Notes: generated by a model from the sequence alone, not told the origin. A stretch of DNA of 41,057 nucleotides from an uncultured Trueperaceae bacterium (GCA_913057685.1 CAJXOA010000019.1:1-41057), one strand, 5' to 3'; positions 22,428 to 30,485 are shown, counted from the stretch's first letter. Numbers and translations: made by a program.

Positions 22428-22781
22428 ATGAACCTGATCACCGCACTCATCCGCCCCAACCGCCTGCAGGCCGTCAAGGAACGGCTGTTCGCCGCCGGCG
22501 TCCGCGGCATCACCATCTCCCGCGTCAGCGGGCACGGCGGCCAGGCCGGCGCGACGGAGACCTACCGCGGCAGCCCCTACGTCGTCGAGTTCCACGAGAA
22601 GGTCAAGCTCGAGATCGCCGTCTCGGAACCGTTCCTGCAGCCCGCTATCGACGCGATCGTCGAGGCGGCCCGCACCGGCGACGTCGGCGACGGCAAGATC
22701 TTCGTCTCTCCGCTGAGCCAGGTGGTCCGCATCCGCACCGGTGAACGCGACGAGGAGGCCCTCACGCCGGTCACCTCCTGA
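22428..22781 (+). CDS. glnK: P-II nitrogen regulatory protein (GlnK)
   Basis: A 117-residue P-II protein. It starts MNLITALIRPNRLQAVKERL and has the T-loop HGGQAGATETYRGSPYVVEF, with the uridylylation tyrosine Tyr51 and a serine at 49 (as in cyanobacterial P-II). Its B-loop is TGDVGDGKIFVSPL. P-II trimers sense 2-oxoglutarate and ATP/ADP, and plug Amt when nitrogen is ample. The ATG has GAGGAGG seven to eight bases upstream. Linkage to amt marks it as the GlnK type. Whether Tyr51 or Ser49 is modified here is unknown. Confidence 0.96.
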   Translation: MNLITALIRPNRLQAVKERLFAAGVRGITISRVSGHGGQAGATETYRGSPYVVEFHEKVKLEIAVSEPFLQPAIDAIVEAARTGDVGDGKIFVSPLSQVVRIRTGERDEEALTPVTS

Positions 22782-22840
22782 CCCCCTGACCCCCTCCCCG
22801 CGCGGCGCGAGTCCCCCTCCCCTCGCCCCCGCGACGTTTC

Positions 22841-22868
22841 CGCGGCCCACCCTCCCGGGTGGGCCGCG
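22841..22868 (+). terminator. Strong hairpin downstream of glnK
   Basis: CGCGGCCCACCC (22841-22852) and GGGTGGGCCGCG (22857-22868) form a perfect 12-bp stem with a TCCC loop. There is no T tract. It most likely ends the amt-glnK transcript. Confidence 0.65.
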
Positions 22869-22947
22869 CTCGTGCGCCGGGAGCGAATCGTGGCGCGGGG
22901 CATGGTGCGCGGGACGTTCATCCGTTCGGATGGGGGAACGCGGCGCG

Positions 22948-22953
22948 TATGCT
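22948..22953 (+). promoter_or_regulatory. Candidate -10 box (TATGCT) for the 74-residue protein
   Basis: TATGCT, preceded 17 bp upstream by the weak -35 TTCGGA, lies about 52 nt before the GTG at 23006, which has its own Shine-Dalgarno. Confidence 0.4.
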
Positions 22954-23005
22954 TCCCCCCAATCGCGGGCCCCGCCCGCCACGCGACGCTCGGAAGGAGC
23001 CGCAG

Positions 23006-23230
23006 GTGGCCACCGTAGAGGAATATCGAGTGCTCGTCGCGCGCTGCGCGGGATGGAGCCTCGACGATCTCGGCGACCTCCTCCACGAGATCGATCGCGA
23101 CCGCGAGCTCGAGGACGCCGACCGCCAAGAGTTGCAGCGCGCCATGTACCGCCTTATCTGGAACCGCGCGCAGCCGTACCTCGACCCCACCCCCAACGGC
23201 GGGGAGGTGCACGCCGACGCGCGCGAGTAG
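23006..23230 (+). CDS. Small acidic alpha-helical protein, unknown function
   Basis: A 74-residue protein starting at GTG with GGAAGGAG seven to eight bases upstream. The sequence is mostly predicted helix and acidic: VEEYRVLVARCAGWSLDD, then LGDLLHEIDRDRELEDAD, then LQRAMYRLIWNRAQPYLDP. Nothing in it matches a family I can name. Helical amphipathic pattern and size suggest a small protein-protein adaptor (speculative). Codon use is normal for the genome and the gene has its own candidate promoter, which supports it being real. It converges on lysS. Confidence 0.7.
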   Translation: MATVEEYRVLVARCAGWSLDDLGDLLHEIDRDRELEDADRQELQRAMYRLIWNRAQPYLDPTPNGGEVHADARE

Positions 23231-23253
23231 GCGCGCGCCCCCGACCCGCGGCC

Positions 23254-24756
23254 TCAGCCGTCCTCGGGCTTCAACAACGGAAACAGGATCACGTCGCGGA
23301 TGCTGGGCACGTCCGCGAGCAGCATCGCGAAGCGGTCGATGCCCAGCCCCAGGCCCGCCGTGGGCGGCATGCCGTACTCGAGCGCGGCGAGGAACGCCTC
23401 GTCGAGCTGCATCGCCTCCTCGTCCCCGCCCGCCCGGAGCGCCATCTGCGCCTCGAAGCGGCGGCGTTGCTCGACCGGGTCGTTCAGTTCGCTGAAGGCG
23501 TTGCCGAGCTCCATGCCGACCGCGACCGGCTCGAACCGCTCGACGACGCCCGGACGGTCCCGGTGCGCCTTCGCCAGCGGACTGATCGCCAGCGGGTGAT
23601 CCATCACGAACGCCGGGCCGGTCAGGTGCGGCTCGACGTAGTGGTCGTACAGCTTGTCGTAGACGTGGTTGATCGGGCCCTCCCACAACGGACCGTCCGC
23701 CGTGCGCGCCACCGCCTCCGGGGCGTGCTCGCGCACCCAGGCGCGGAGCGCCCCCTCGTCGAGGGGGTCGACGTCCATGCCGCTGCGCGCCCGCAGCTCA
23801 CCGAGGTAGTCCACCCGCGGCCAGGGGGGCGTGAAGTCGAGGGTCCGCCCCTGCCACGTCAGCACCGCGTCGCCGGTCAGCGTCCGCACCACGTCGGCGT
23901 ACAGCGTCTCGACGAGCGGCATCAGGTCGCGGTAGTCGCGCCCCGCCCAGTACGCCTCGAGCATCGTGTACTCGGGGTTGTGCTTGTGGCTGAGGCCCTC
24001 GTTGCGGAAGTTCCGCCCGATCTCGTACACCGCGTCGAACCCGCCGACCACCAGGCGCTTGAGGTACAGCTCCAGACTGATGCGCAGGTGGAAGTCGTGA
24101 TCGAGGGCGTTGTGGTGCGTCGTGAACGGGCGCGCCTCCGCGCCGCCGGGGATCGCCTGCAGCACCGGCGTCTCGACCTCGAGGAAGCCGAGCTCGTCGA
24201 AGCGGCGGCGGATGAGGGCGATCATGCGGCTGCGCAGTTCGAACGCGCGGCGCACGTCCGGGTCGGTCATCAGGTCGACGTGCCGGTGGCGGTAGCGCGT
24301 CTCCTTGTCCGCCAACCCCTTCACCTTGTCGGGCAGCGGCCGGAGGCTCTTGGCGAGCGGCGTGAAGGCGGTGGCGTGCACCGTCAGCTCGCCGGTCTTC
24401 GTCACGAACGGCGTGCCGGCCACCTCCAGCCAGTCGCCGAGGTCGATCTTCTTCAGCGCGGTGTACGCCTCCAGCGCATCCTTCTGGAAGTACGCCTGGA
24501 TGCGTCCGCTGGCGTCCTGCAGCGTCGCGAAGGTCACCTTGCCCATCGCGCGCAGCGTCATGACGCGGCCGGCGACCACGACCGGCTCGTCGGGCCACGC
24601 CGCCCCCGCCTCCGCCCCGCCGTGGCGGTCGTGGAGGTCGGCGGCGCGGTGGGTCGCGTCGCTGCGGTGCGGGTAGGGCGCGAACCCGCGCTCCTCGAGG
24701 CTGCCGAGGTTGCGCAGGCGTTGACGGCGTTGTTCGTCGAGGGAGGACTGCGCCAT
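23254..24756 (-). CDS. lysS: Lysyl-tRNA synthetase, class II
   Basis: A 500-residue class II LysRS. The N-terminal OB-fold anticodon domain contains VVVAGRVMTLRAMGKVTFAT and LEVAGTPFVTKTGELTVHA. The catalytic domain has motif 1 around FLEVETPVLQAIPGGAEARP, motif 2 FRNEGLSHKHNPEYTMLEAY and motif 3 GLGLGIDRFAMLLAD. FNELNDP-like substrate-site sequence is present as FSELNDPVEQ. It charges tRNA-Lys with lysine. It lies 57 nt downstream of gfh1 on the same strand, with a small hairpin between them, so the two are probably co-transcribed. Confidence 0.97.
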   Translation of the reverse strand: MAQSSLDEQRRQRLRNLGSLEERGFAPYPHRSDATHRAADLHDRHGGAEAGAAWPDEPVVVAGRVMTLRAMGKVTFATLQDASGRIQAYFQKDALEAYTALKKIDLGDWLEVAGTPFVTKTGELTVHATAFTPLAKSLRPLPDKVKGLADKETRYRHRHVDLMTDPDVRRAFELRSRMIALIRRRFDELGFLEVETPVLQAIPGGAEARPFTTHHNALDHDFHLRISLELYLKRLVVGGFDAVYEIGRNFRNEGLSHKHNPEYTMLEAYWAGRDYRDLMPLVETLYADVVRTLTGDAVLTWQGRTLDFTPPWPRVDYLGELRARSGMDVDPLDEGALRAWVREHAPEAVARTADGPLWEGPINHVYDKLYDHYVEPHLTGPAFVMDHPLAISPLAKAHRDRPGVVERFEPVAVGMELGNAFSELNDPVEQRRRFEAQMALRAGGDEEAMQLDEAFLAALEYGMPPTAGLGLGIDRFAMLLADVPSIRDVILFPLLKPEDG

Positions 24757-24783
24757 GGCGTACGCCGGCGAGCGCGTCGCGGT

Positions 24784-24800
24784 GCCCGCCTACGGCGGGC
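24784..24800 (-). other. Intercistronic hairpin between gfh1 and lysS
   Basis: GCCCGCC (24784-24790) pairs with GGCGGGC (24794-24800) across a 3-nt loop. It lies in the 57-nt gap of the presumed gfh1-lysS operon and may modulate read-through or message stability. Confidence 0.45.
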
Positions 24801-24813
24801 GATCCGGCGCGGC

Positions 24814-25299
24814 TCAGCGAATGGCGAGGACCTCGTAGCGGGTGGTGACGTCGTCGATGACGACGTCGACGACGTCCCCGACCTTCGCCCCGATCAGCGC
24901 GCGCCCCATCGGCGACTCGTCGCTGATGTGCGGCACGTCCCCCTCGAGGACGCCCGCTTCGACGGGCGCGACGACCTGCACGAGGAACGCCTCGCCGGCC
25001 TTCTTCTTGCCCTTGGGCTTCTCCGCGAGCTCGACGGTCGCGCCGAGCTCGACCGCCTCCATCTCGTGCGCCTCGATGATGACGGCGCGCGCCATCTGGT
25101 CCTCGAGGTCGTCGAGGCGATCCTCGATCGTGGTCTTCTCGCGCTTGGCCTCCTCGAGGCCGGTGTCGTCGTAGTCGTCGGACGTGCCCGACAGTTCGCG
25201 CAGGATCCGGGTCGCCTCCTCGAGGCGTTCGCGTTCGCGTTCGACGCGCTCCTGGAGACGTTCGTAGCCTTCCTTCGTGACGCGGACTTCGCGGCTCAT
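24814..25299 (-). CDS. gfh1: Gfh1-type anti-Gre transcription factor (GreA/GreB family)
   Basis: A 161-residue GreA-family protein. The N-terminal coiled coil (about 1-75) has the tip TSDDYDDTGLEEAK with four aspartates (41, 42, 44, 45). This is the pattern I recall for Thermus Gfh1 and not the DxxE tip of GreA. The C-terminal FKBP-like domain includes VAPVEAGVLEGDVPHISDES and PMGRALIGAKVGDVV. GreA stimulates RNA cleavage by backtracked RNA polymerase. Gfh1 also enters the secondary channel but inhibits catalysis, in a pH-dependent way in Thermus. A true GreA remains possible. The ATG has GAGGAGG upstream, and the gene leads an operon with lysS. Confidence 0.82.
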   Translation of the reverse strand: MSREVRVTKEGYERLQERVERERERLEEATRILRELSGTSDDYDDTGLEEAKREKTTIEDRLDDLEDQMARAVIIEAHEMEAVELGATVELAEKPKGKKKAGEAFLVQVVAPVEAGVLEGDVPHISDESPMGRALIGAKVGDVVDVVIDDVTTRYEVLAIR

Positions 25300-25380
25300 G
25301 CCGATTCCTCCTCGCTGCGGCTCGGTGAACGAAAAAACGGTTCGCCCGGGACGGACGAACGGACCTTCGCAGGATGCGCA

Positions 25381-25386
25381 AGGCTA
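25381..25386 (-). promoter_or_regulatory. Candidate -10 box (TAGCCT) for gfh1-lysS
   Basis: TAGCCT on the minus strand would start a roughly 75-nt leader with a GAGGAGG ribosome binding site at its end. A run of six Ts lies within the leader. Confidence 0.45.
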
Positions 25387-25392
25387 CCACAC

Positions 25393-25413
25393 GCGGGCGC
25401 CGCCGGCGCCCGC
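25393..25413 (-). terminator. Perfect 9-bp hairpin between osmoprotectant operon and gfh1
   Basis: GCGGGCGCC (25393-25401) pairs with GGCGCCCGC (25405-25413) across a 3-nt loop. It lies just upstream of the gfh1 -10 box and may be a second terminator for the operon ending at 25505. Confidence 0.45.
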
Positions 25414-25472
25414 ACGCACGTCACGGACGCACGTGCGACGGCGAACGTCGCCGGGCGGGCGGGGCGCGGGCG

Positions 25473-25501
25473 GACGGGGGCGCCGCGCGGGCGCCCCCGT
25501 C
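25473..25501 (-). terminator. Terminator hairpin of the osmF-type operon
   Basis: GACGGGGGCGC (25473-25483) pairs perfectly with GCGCCCCCGTC (25491-25501), a few bases after the stop of the last permease gene (25505). There is no T tract. Confidence 0.65.
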
Positions 25502-25504
25502 CCC

Positions 25505-26614
25505 TCACTGTTCGATCTGCAGGCCCTTGGGCGTCATGACGTACTCGATGCGCCCCAGGATGTAGTCGAGCAGGATCGCCAGCAACGCCGCCGCCAGCGC
25601 GCCGAGCAGCACCCACGGGTCGATCGACTGGTTGAGGCCCGACGCGATCGGGTTGCCCAAGCCCCCCGAGCCGACGAACGCGCCCAGCGCGGCGGTCCCG
25701 ACGTTGATGACGACGCTGGTCCGCACCCCCGCCAGGATGATCGAGGCGGCGCTCGGCACCTCGATCTGCCAGAGGATCTGCGTGGGCGTCATGCCCATGC
25801 CCTTCGCCGCGTCGATCATCGCGGGGTCGACGCCCTCGAGGCCGACGATCGTGTTGCGCACGATCGGCAGCAGCCCGTACAGGATGAGCGCGACGATCGC
25901 CGGCCAGAACCCGAAGCCGATGATCGGCGCCATGATGGCGATGATCGCCAGGGTCGGCACCGTCTGCCCGGAGTTCACGACGTCGCTCACGAGCGGCAGA
26001 AACTCCCGGAAGGCGGCGCGCGTCACCGCGATGCCGAGCGACAGGCCGATCGTGATCGTCAGGATCGACGAGACCAGCACCAGCTCCAGGTGTTGGCTGG
26101 CGAGGCTGACCAGCACGTTGGAGTTGTAGAGCAGGTCGGGGCTCGTGGGGAACAACCCGCGCAGCATCCAATCCCAGAACGGTTCGTGACCGTAGAACGA
26201 CCAGATCACCAGGAAGATCCCCGCGGCGCGCACGAGCGGCCGGACGAGCTTCTCCTCGCGGTCGCGGAACGCCCAGGCGAGGCCCGCCTCGATCAGCGCC
26301 ATCAGCGCCGCGAACCAGCCGAGCGCGAGGGTGACGGGCGTCCCACGCAGGGCGTCGACCGCGCGGGTTTCGGCGTCGAGGAGGCCGAAGGTGAGGACGC
26401 GCACGTCGTTCGAGGCCTGCATGTCGATGACGGTGCCGCCGTCGAAGGAGAACAACGGCAGCCACAGGTCCGGCGCGAACGACGCCGTCTCCCCGACCGC
26501 GTCGCGGAGCTCCGGGTCGGTCACGGGCACCGTGACCGTCTGGAGCGCGAAGAACGCCACGGCGAGCGCGAGCCAGATCAGCGACGCGACGCCGGGCACG
26601 CGGGTCCAGGTCAC
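25505..26614 (-). CDS. Osmoprotectant ABC transporter permease (YehW/OpuCB-like)
   Basis: A 369-residue inner-membrane permease. The N-terminal ~160 residues hold extra membrane segments and a periplasmic loop. The C-terminal BPD_transp domain (about 165-360) is uninterrupted: VLVSSILTITIGLSLGI, NSGQTVPTLAIIAIMAP, YGLLPIVRNTIVGLEGVDP, then the EAA-like loop DAAKGMGMTPTQILWQIEVP and GAFVGSGGLGNPI. It pairs with the long permease at 27779 to form a heterodimer above the CBS ATPase. The GTG at 26614 overlaps the ATPase stop by 4 nt. It is the last gene of the operon; gene order matches E. coli yehZYXW. Confidence 0.88.
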   Translation of the reverse strand: MTWTRVPGVASLIWLALAVAFFALQTVTVPVTDPELRDAVGETASFAPDLWLPLFSFDGGTVIDMQASNDVRVLTFGLLDAETRAVDALRGTPVTLALGWFAALMALIEAGLAWAFRDREEKLVRPLVRAAGIFLVIWSFYGHEPFWDWMLRGLFPTSPDLLYNSNVLVSLASQHLELVLVSSILTITIGLSLGIAVTRAAFREFLPLVSDVVNSGQTVPTLAIIAIMAPIIGFGFWPAIVALILYGLLPIVRNTIVGLEGVDPAMIDAAKGMGMTPTQILWQIEVPSAASIILAGVRTSVVINVGTAALGAFVGSGGLGNPIASGLNQSIDPWVLLGALAAALLAILLDYILGRIEYVMTPKGLQIEQ

Positions 26615-27747
26615 GACGCGGTCGCCTCCTCCTCGCTCCACTCCTGTTCGGCGAGGTCCTGCAGCGCCTTGAGGGTGATGCTGCCCACCAGCCGGCCGTT
26701 CTTGTCGACCACCGGCGTGATGCGGAAGCCGCGCGCGACCATCGCCGACAGCGCTTCACGGGCGGTGTTGCCCTTGCGGACGCCGATCTCGTGGAAGTCC
26801 GCCTCCATCATCGCGTCGATGAGGCTGTTGGGGGCGTGGCGGATGCCGTCGAGGTCCACCCAGCCCTTCAGCACCCCCTCGTCGTCGACGACGAAGGCGC
26901 TGCGCACCTTGTGTTCCTCGATGACCTGCCGCGCCTTGTCGGTGCTGTCGCGCATCCGCACGAGCGGCTTGCTTTCGGGGTCCATCAACTCCGAGACGCG
27001 CACGAGGCCGAGGCGCTTCAGCGACCGGTCGGAGCCGACGAAGTCGCGCACGAAGCGGTCCTTGGGGTGCGCGAGGATGTTGTCGGGGGTGTCGTACTGC
27101 TCGAGCGCCCCGTCGCGCAGGATGGCGATGCGGTCGCCCATCTTGATCGCTTCGTCGATGTCGTGCGTGACGAAGATGATCGTCTTGCCGATCTCCTGCT
27201 GGATGGCGAGGAACTCCTCCTGGAGGACCTCGCGGGTGATCGGGTCGATCGCGCCGAACGGTTCGTCCATCAGCATGATGGGCGGGTCCGCGCCGAGCGC
27301 GCGGGCGACGCCGACGCGCTGCTGCTGGCCGCCGGACAGCTGCCGCGGGTACTTGTCGCGGTTGATGTCGGGATCGAGGCCGACGAGGTCGAGGAGTTCG
27401 TCGACGCGCTTGCGGATGCGGCTCTCCTCCCAGCCGAGCATCCGCGGGACGACGGCGATGTTGTCCAACACCGTGAAGTGGGGGAACAGACCGATCTGTT
27501 GGATGGCGTAGCCGATCTTGCGGCGCAGCTCCTCGGCGGGGAAGTCGCGGTTGTCGCGCCCCTCGACCAGGATCTTGCCTTCGGTGATCGACAACAGCCG
27601 GTTCACCATCCGCATCGAGGTGGTCTTGCCGCAGCCCGACGGCCCGATGAAGACCGTGATCTCCCCGTCGTGGACCGTGAGGTTCAAGCCCTTCACGGCG
27701 GTGAAGCCGTCGGGGAAGCGTTTGACGACGTTCTGGAACTCGATCAC
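26611..27747 (-). CDS. Osmoprotectant ABC transporter ATP-binding protein with CBS domains (YehX/OpuCA-like)
   Basis: A 378-residue ATPase. Walker A GPSGCGKTT (35-43), Q-loop YAIQQIGLFPHFTV, signature LSGGQQQR (137-144), Walker B IMLMDEP (157-163) and H-loop FVTHDIDEA are all intact. From about residue 250 a tandem CBS pair follows, including VRSAFVVDDEGVLKGWVD and ARGFRITPVVDKNGRLVGSI. In OpuA/OpuC systems the CBS pair links transport to ionic strength or cyclic-di-AMP. The GTG at 27747 has AAAGGAGC six to seven bases upstream. It sits between two permease genes and overlaps the downstream one by 4 nt. Confidence 0.93.
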   Translation of the reverse strand: MIEFQNVVKRFPDGFTAVKGLNLTVHDGEITVFIGPSGCGKTTSMRMVNRLLSITEGKILVEGRDNRDFPAEELRRKIGYAIQQIGLFPHFTVLDNIAVVPRMLGWEESRIRKRVDELLDLVGLDPDINRDKYPRQLSGGQQQRVGVARALGADPPIMLMDEPFGAIDPITREVLQEEFLAIQQEIGKTIIFVTHDIDEAIKMGDRIAILRDGALEQYDTPDNILAHPKDRFVRDFVGSDRSLKRLGLVRVSELMDPESKPLVRMRDSTDKARQVIEEHKVRSAFVVDDEGVLKGWVDLDGIRHAPNSLIDAMMEADFHEIGVRKGNTAREALSAMVARGFRITPVVDKNGRLVGSITLKALQDLAEQEWSEEEATAS

Positions 27748-27778
27748 GAGCGCTCCTTTCGCGGCGGCGTCGGCCGGG

Positions 27779-29413
27779 TCACTGCTGCACCTGGCGGATG
27801 CCGGGCGAGGTCAGCAGCCCCTCGACGCCGCGCAACACCGCGTCGAGGACGAGGGCCAGGGCGATCGCGGGGATCGCACCGAGCAGGATCTGGTCGATGG
27901 AGGTGTTGACGATGCCTTGGATGACGAAATCGCCCAGCCCGCCGGCCCCGATGACGGTGGCGACGGTGCCGATCCCGACGAGCGCGACGCCCGCGTTGCG
28001 GACGCCGGCCATGATGACGGGGAAGGCGAGGGGAAGCTCGATCTGGAAGAAGCGCTGCGAGGGGGTCATGCCCATCCCGCGACCGGAATCGATGATCGCC
28101 AGGTCGACGTTGTTCAGCCCGGCGTACGTGTTGCGCACCAGCGGCAGCAGCGAGTACAGCGTCAGCGCGATCAGGGCCGGCGCGACGCCGATCCCCGAGA
28201 CGCCGAGGTCGCGAATCGTCAGGGCGGAGAGCGACTCGACCCCACCGAGGACCCGGTTCGATCCGGACGCCTGGACGAACAGCACGACCACCGCGACGGC
28301 GGTCGCGGCGGACAGGCTCCAGTTGGCGACCTTCAGGCCGCGCCGCCAGCGCGACTCGTCGGGCACGAACCAGCGCCCGACCCCCCAGGTGGCGAGCGCC
28401 GCCAGCAGGAGGACGAGGATCGTACCGGTCGTGTCGCCGTAGGCGCCGCTGGTGAAGCCGACGTTGGCGAGGCGGAAGACGAAGCTGACGAGCACCCCGA
28501 CGAACAGGGCGAGCGGAACGGCCGCCCCGATCGCGGTGGCGATCAGGTGCACGATCCGCACCCGGCCGGGCTCGCGGTCGGCGAGGAGCGCGTAGCTGCC
28601 CGCCAGCGCGACGGCGACGACGAGCGCGATCCCGAAGAAGCCGGCGGTGGCGAGGAAGCTCTGGTCGCCGAGCCGGGCGAGGGGCACCAGCAGCACGCCG
28701 AAGAGCGCGAGGGAGGGGATCGTCTGGATGATGCCGACGGCGTAGAGGATGATCGGCGCGAGGCGCTCGTCGCGCGACGCCCACAACCCCAGGCCGACGC
28801 CGACGACGAAGCCGACGCCGAGCGAGATGAAGACGAACATCAGGTGCTCGACGAACTTCTGCTCGAGCGCCGCGCCGTTGGCGTAGAACTCGACCATGAT
28901 CGAGTAGACGTCGAACGTGCCGTTGAGCAGCAGCAGGAGCGTCACGATCGGCGCCAACCACGTCGCCAGCGCCTGCAGCCACGTCTGGACCTCGACCTTG
29001 GCGAGGTCGCGTACGCCGGCGAACAGCGTCACGTACGCCCCCAAGAGCCCGGTGGCGATGGCGCCGGCGGGCAGGATGCGGGGGTTGCGGATGAACGCGC
29101 CGCCGTCCAGGAACGCCTCGGGGGTCTCGAGGAGCAGCCGTCCGGCGCCGGCGGGGAGGACGAGGGTGAGGACGAAGAGGAGCGAGCCGGTGCCGACGAG
29201 CAACCAGCCGCGACTCTCGACGTCGTGGCGGAACGAAAGCAGGATGGGGAGCAGCGCGAGGACGAACAGGACGAGATAGCGGTCGTCGCCCTGGAACTCG
29301 AACAGGTTGAAGCTCGTCCCCGGCGCGAGCCGGTTCGGCTTGAGGGCGAGGGTGGGTAGGAAGAAGAACCCCAACCCTGCGATCAAGCCGCCGAGCATGG
29401 CGATGCGGTTCAC
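27779..29413 (-). CDS. Long osmoprotectant ABC transporter permease with split core domain (YehY-like)
   Basis: A 544-residue permease, far longer than OpuCB/ProW domains (about 220) or YehY (about 385). The first half of the BPD_transp core is at 188-246 (EHLMFVFISLGVG through IIQTIPSLALFGVLLVPLA). The second half resumes at about 407 (GIGVAPALIALTLYSLLPLV, RNTYAGLNNVD, SGRGMGMTPSQRFFQIELP, GTVATVIGAGGLGDFV). Between them lie about 160 residues with roughly four membrane segments (about 254-275, 288-313, 330-347, 366-381). Another ~185 residues of membrane helices precede the core. The GTG at 29413 has GAGGAGG 9 nt upstream. It follows the binding-protein gene in the order of yehZYXW. Confidence 0.85.
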   Translation of the reverse strand: MNRIAMLGGLIAGLGFFFLPTLALKPNRLAPGTSFNLFEFQGDDRYLVLFVLALLPILLSFRHDVESRGWLLVGTGSLLFVLTLVLPAGAGRLLLETPEAFLDGGAFIRNPRILPAGAIATGLLGAYVTLFAGVRDLAKVEVQTWLQALATWLAPIVTLLLLLNGTFDVYSIMVEFYANGAALEQKFVEHLMFVFISLGVGFVVGVGLGLWASRDERLAPIILYAVGIIQTIPSLALFGVLLVPLARLGDQSFLATAGFFGIALVVAVALAGSYALLADREPGRVRIVHLIATAIGAAVPLALFVGVLVSFVFRLANVGFTSGAYGDTTGTILVLLLAALATWGVGRWFVPDESRWRRGLKVANWSLSAATAVAVVVLFVQASGSNRVLGGVESLSALTIRDLGVSGIGVAPALIALTLYSLLPLVRNTYAGLNNVDLAIIDSGRGMGMTPSQRFFQIELPLAFPVIMAGVRNAGVALVGIGTVATVIGAGGLGDFVIQGIVNTSIDQILLGAIPAIALALVLDAVLRGVEGLLTSPGIRQVQQ

Positions 29414-29477
29414 GGTCGGCAACCTCCTCGACGTGGGCGAACGACGCGTCCGCCCGCGGGGGGCGGAGGACATACGC

Positions 29478-29483
29478 AAGATA
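29478..29483 (-). promoter_or_regulatory. Possible internal -10 box (TATCTT) upstream of the long permease gene
   Basis: TATCTT on the minus strand lies just after the intercistronic hairpin and about 65 nt before the GTG at 29413. Without a -35 element this is only a weak candidate for an internal promoter. Confidence 0.3.
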
Positions 29484-29487
29484 GGGG

Positions 29488-29516
29488 ACGGTCCGGACCC
29501 GAAGGGCCCGGACCGT
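29488..29516 (-). terminator. Strong intercistronic hairpin after the osmF-type binding-protein gene
   Basis: ACGGTCCGG (29488-29496) pairs with CCGGACCGT (29508-29516), and an inner CCC-GAA-GGG closes the loop. It lies 15 nt after the binding-protein stop, before the permease. It would terminate part of the transcripts or stabilise the upstream message. Confidence 0.75.
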
Positions 29517-29531
29517 CACACGCATCGTGGA

Positions 29532-30485
29532 TCAGTCGATGAAGCCGTTGTCGACCAGGAAGGTGCGCGCCGCTTCGTCGGCGCTGAGGCCGTCGACCTC
29601 GACCGAGGCGTTCAGGCCCTGCAGGGTGGGGTTGTCGAACAGGGCGAACACCGGGTTGAGGATGCCGGCGATCTCGGGGTAGGCGCGGATCGTTTCGCCG
29701 CGGAACACCGGGGTCGGCTGGAAGACCGGCTGCGCGCCGAGCGGATCCTCGAGGACGACGAAGTCGTAGGCGAGGAGGGCGCCGTCGGTGCCGTAGGCCA
29801 TCGCGACGTTGACGTTGTTCTGGCCCGAGGCGAGCGCCTGCTCGGTCTGCGCGGGCGTGGCGCCGGCGATGATGATCAGCTGGTCCTCGGTGAGCTCGAA
29901 GCCGTAGGTCTCGTAGAACGACGGCAGGCCGTCGGGACGCTGCGCGAACTCGTCCCCGGTGGACAGGACGACCTCGCCGCCGGCGTTGACGTACTCGGCG
30001 AACTCGGGGAGGGTCGTGATGCCGTTCTCCTCCGACCACTGGCGCGTGACGGCCAGCGCGTAGGTGTTGTTCGCCGGCGCGGGGCGCAACCAGATCAGGT
30101 CGTAGATCGCCGCGTCGTAGGACGCCACGGTCGCGAAGCTGGCGTACGCGTCGCCCGAGGTGTCCTCGCCGATCGCTTCCTGGGCCCAGGGGATGTCGCG
30201 GTACCAGTTGCTGATGGCGGTGCCGTTGTAGTTCGGGTAGACGTCGATCTCGCCCGCTTCGAGGGCGTCGCGCGCCACGGCGGTCCCGCCGAGGTTCGTG
30301 CGGTCGGTGACCTCGTAGCCGGCGTCCTCGAGCAGCTGGACGATGACCTTACCGAGCACGATCTGCTCGGTGAACTGCTTCGAGCCGACGACGATGGGGT
30401 CGCCTTCGTTGGGGGCCTGGGCGAACGCGCTCGCGGAGAGCAGCAGCGCCGCGGCCATGGACAGGACGGTCAGGATCTTCTTCAC
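29532..30485 (-). CDS. Osmoprotectant (glycine betaine/choline family) substrate-binding protein, OsmF/OpuCC-like
   Basis: A 317-residue exported protein. A signal peptide (1-22: MKKILTVLSMAAALLLSASA) has no lipobox. The mature OpuAC-type domain opens IVVGSKQFTEQIVLGKVIVQ, then DRTNLGGTAVARDALEAGEI and DVYPNYNGTA, with later motifs GATPAQTEQALASGQNNV, LEDPLGAQPVFQPTPVFRGE and GFID at the end. This is the OsmF/YehZ/OpuCC branch (COG1732 type), distinct from ProX at 32958. It delivers osmoprotectants to the permease pair encoded downstream. It is the first gene of the operon, with a good promoter at 30586-30614 and a strong hairpin right after it. AGGAGG precedes the ATG. Confidence 0.93.
   Translation of the reverse strand: MKKILTVLSMAAALLLSASAFAQAPNEGDPIVVGSKQFTEQIVLGKVIVQLLEDAGYEVTDRTNLGGTAVARDALEAGEIDVYPNYNGTAISNWYRDIPWAQEAIGEDTSGDAYASFATVASYDAAIYDLIWLRPAPANNTYALAVTRQWSEENGITTLPEFAEYVNAGGEVVLSTGDEFAQRPDGLPSFYETYGFELTEDQLIIIAGATPAQTEQALASGQNNVNVAMAYGTDGALLAYDFVVLEDPLGAQPVFQPTPVFRGETIRAYPEIAGILNPVFALFDNPTLQGLNASVEVDGLSADEAARTFLVDNGFID

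Noticed and set aside
25325-25340. Possible attenuator in the gfh1 leader, with a GTTCG/CGAAC stem and a T run.
   Set aside because: The stem is only five base pairs and the spacing to the T run is poor; too weak to call.
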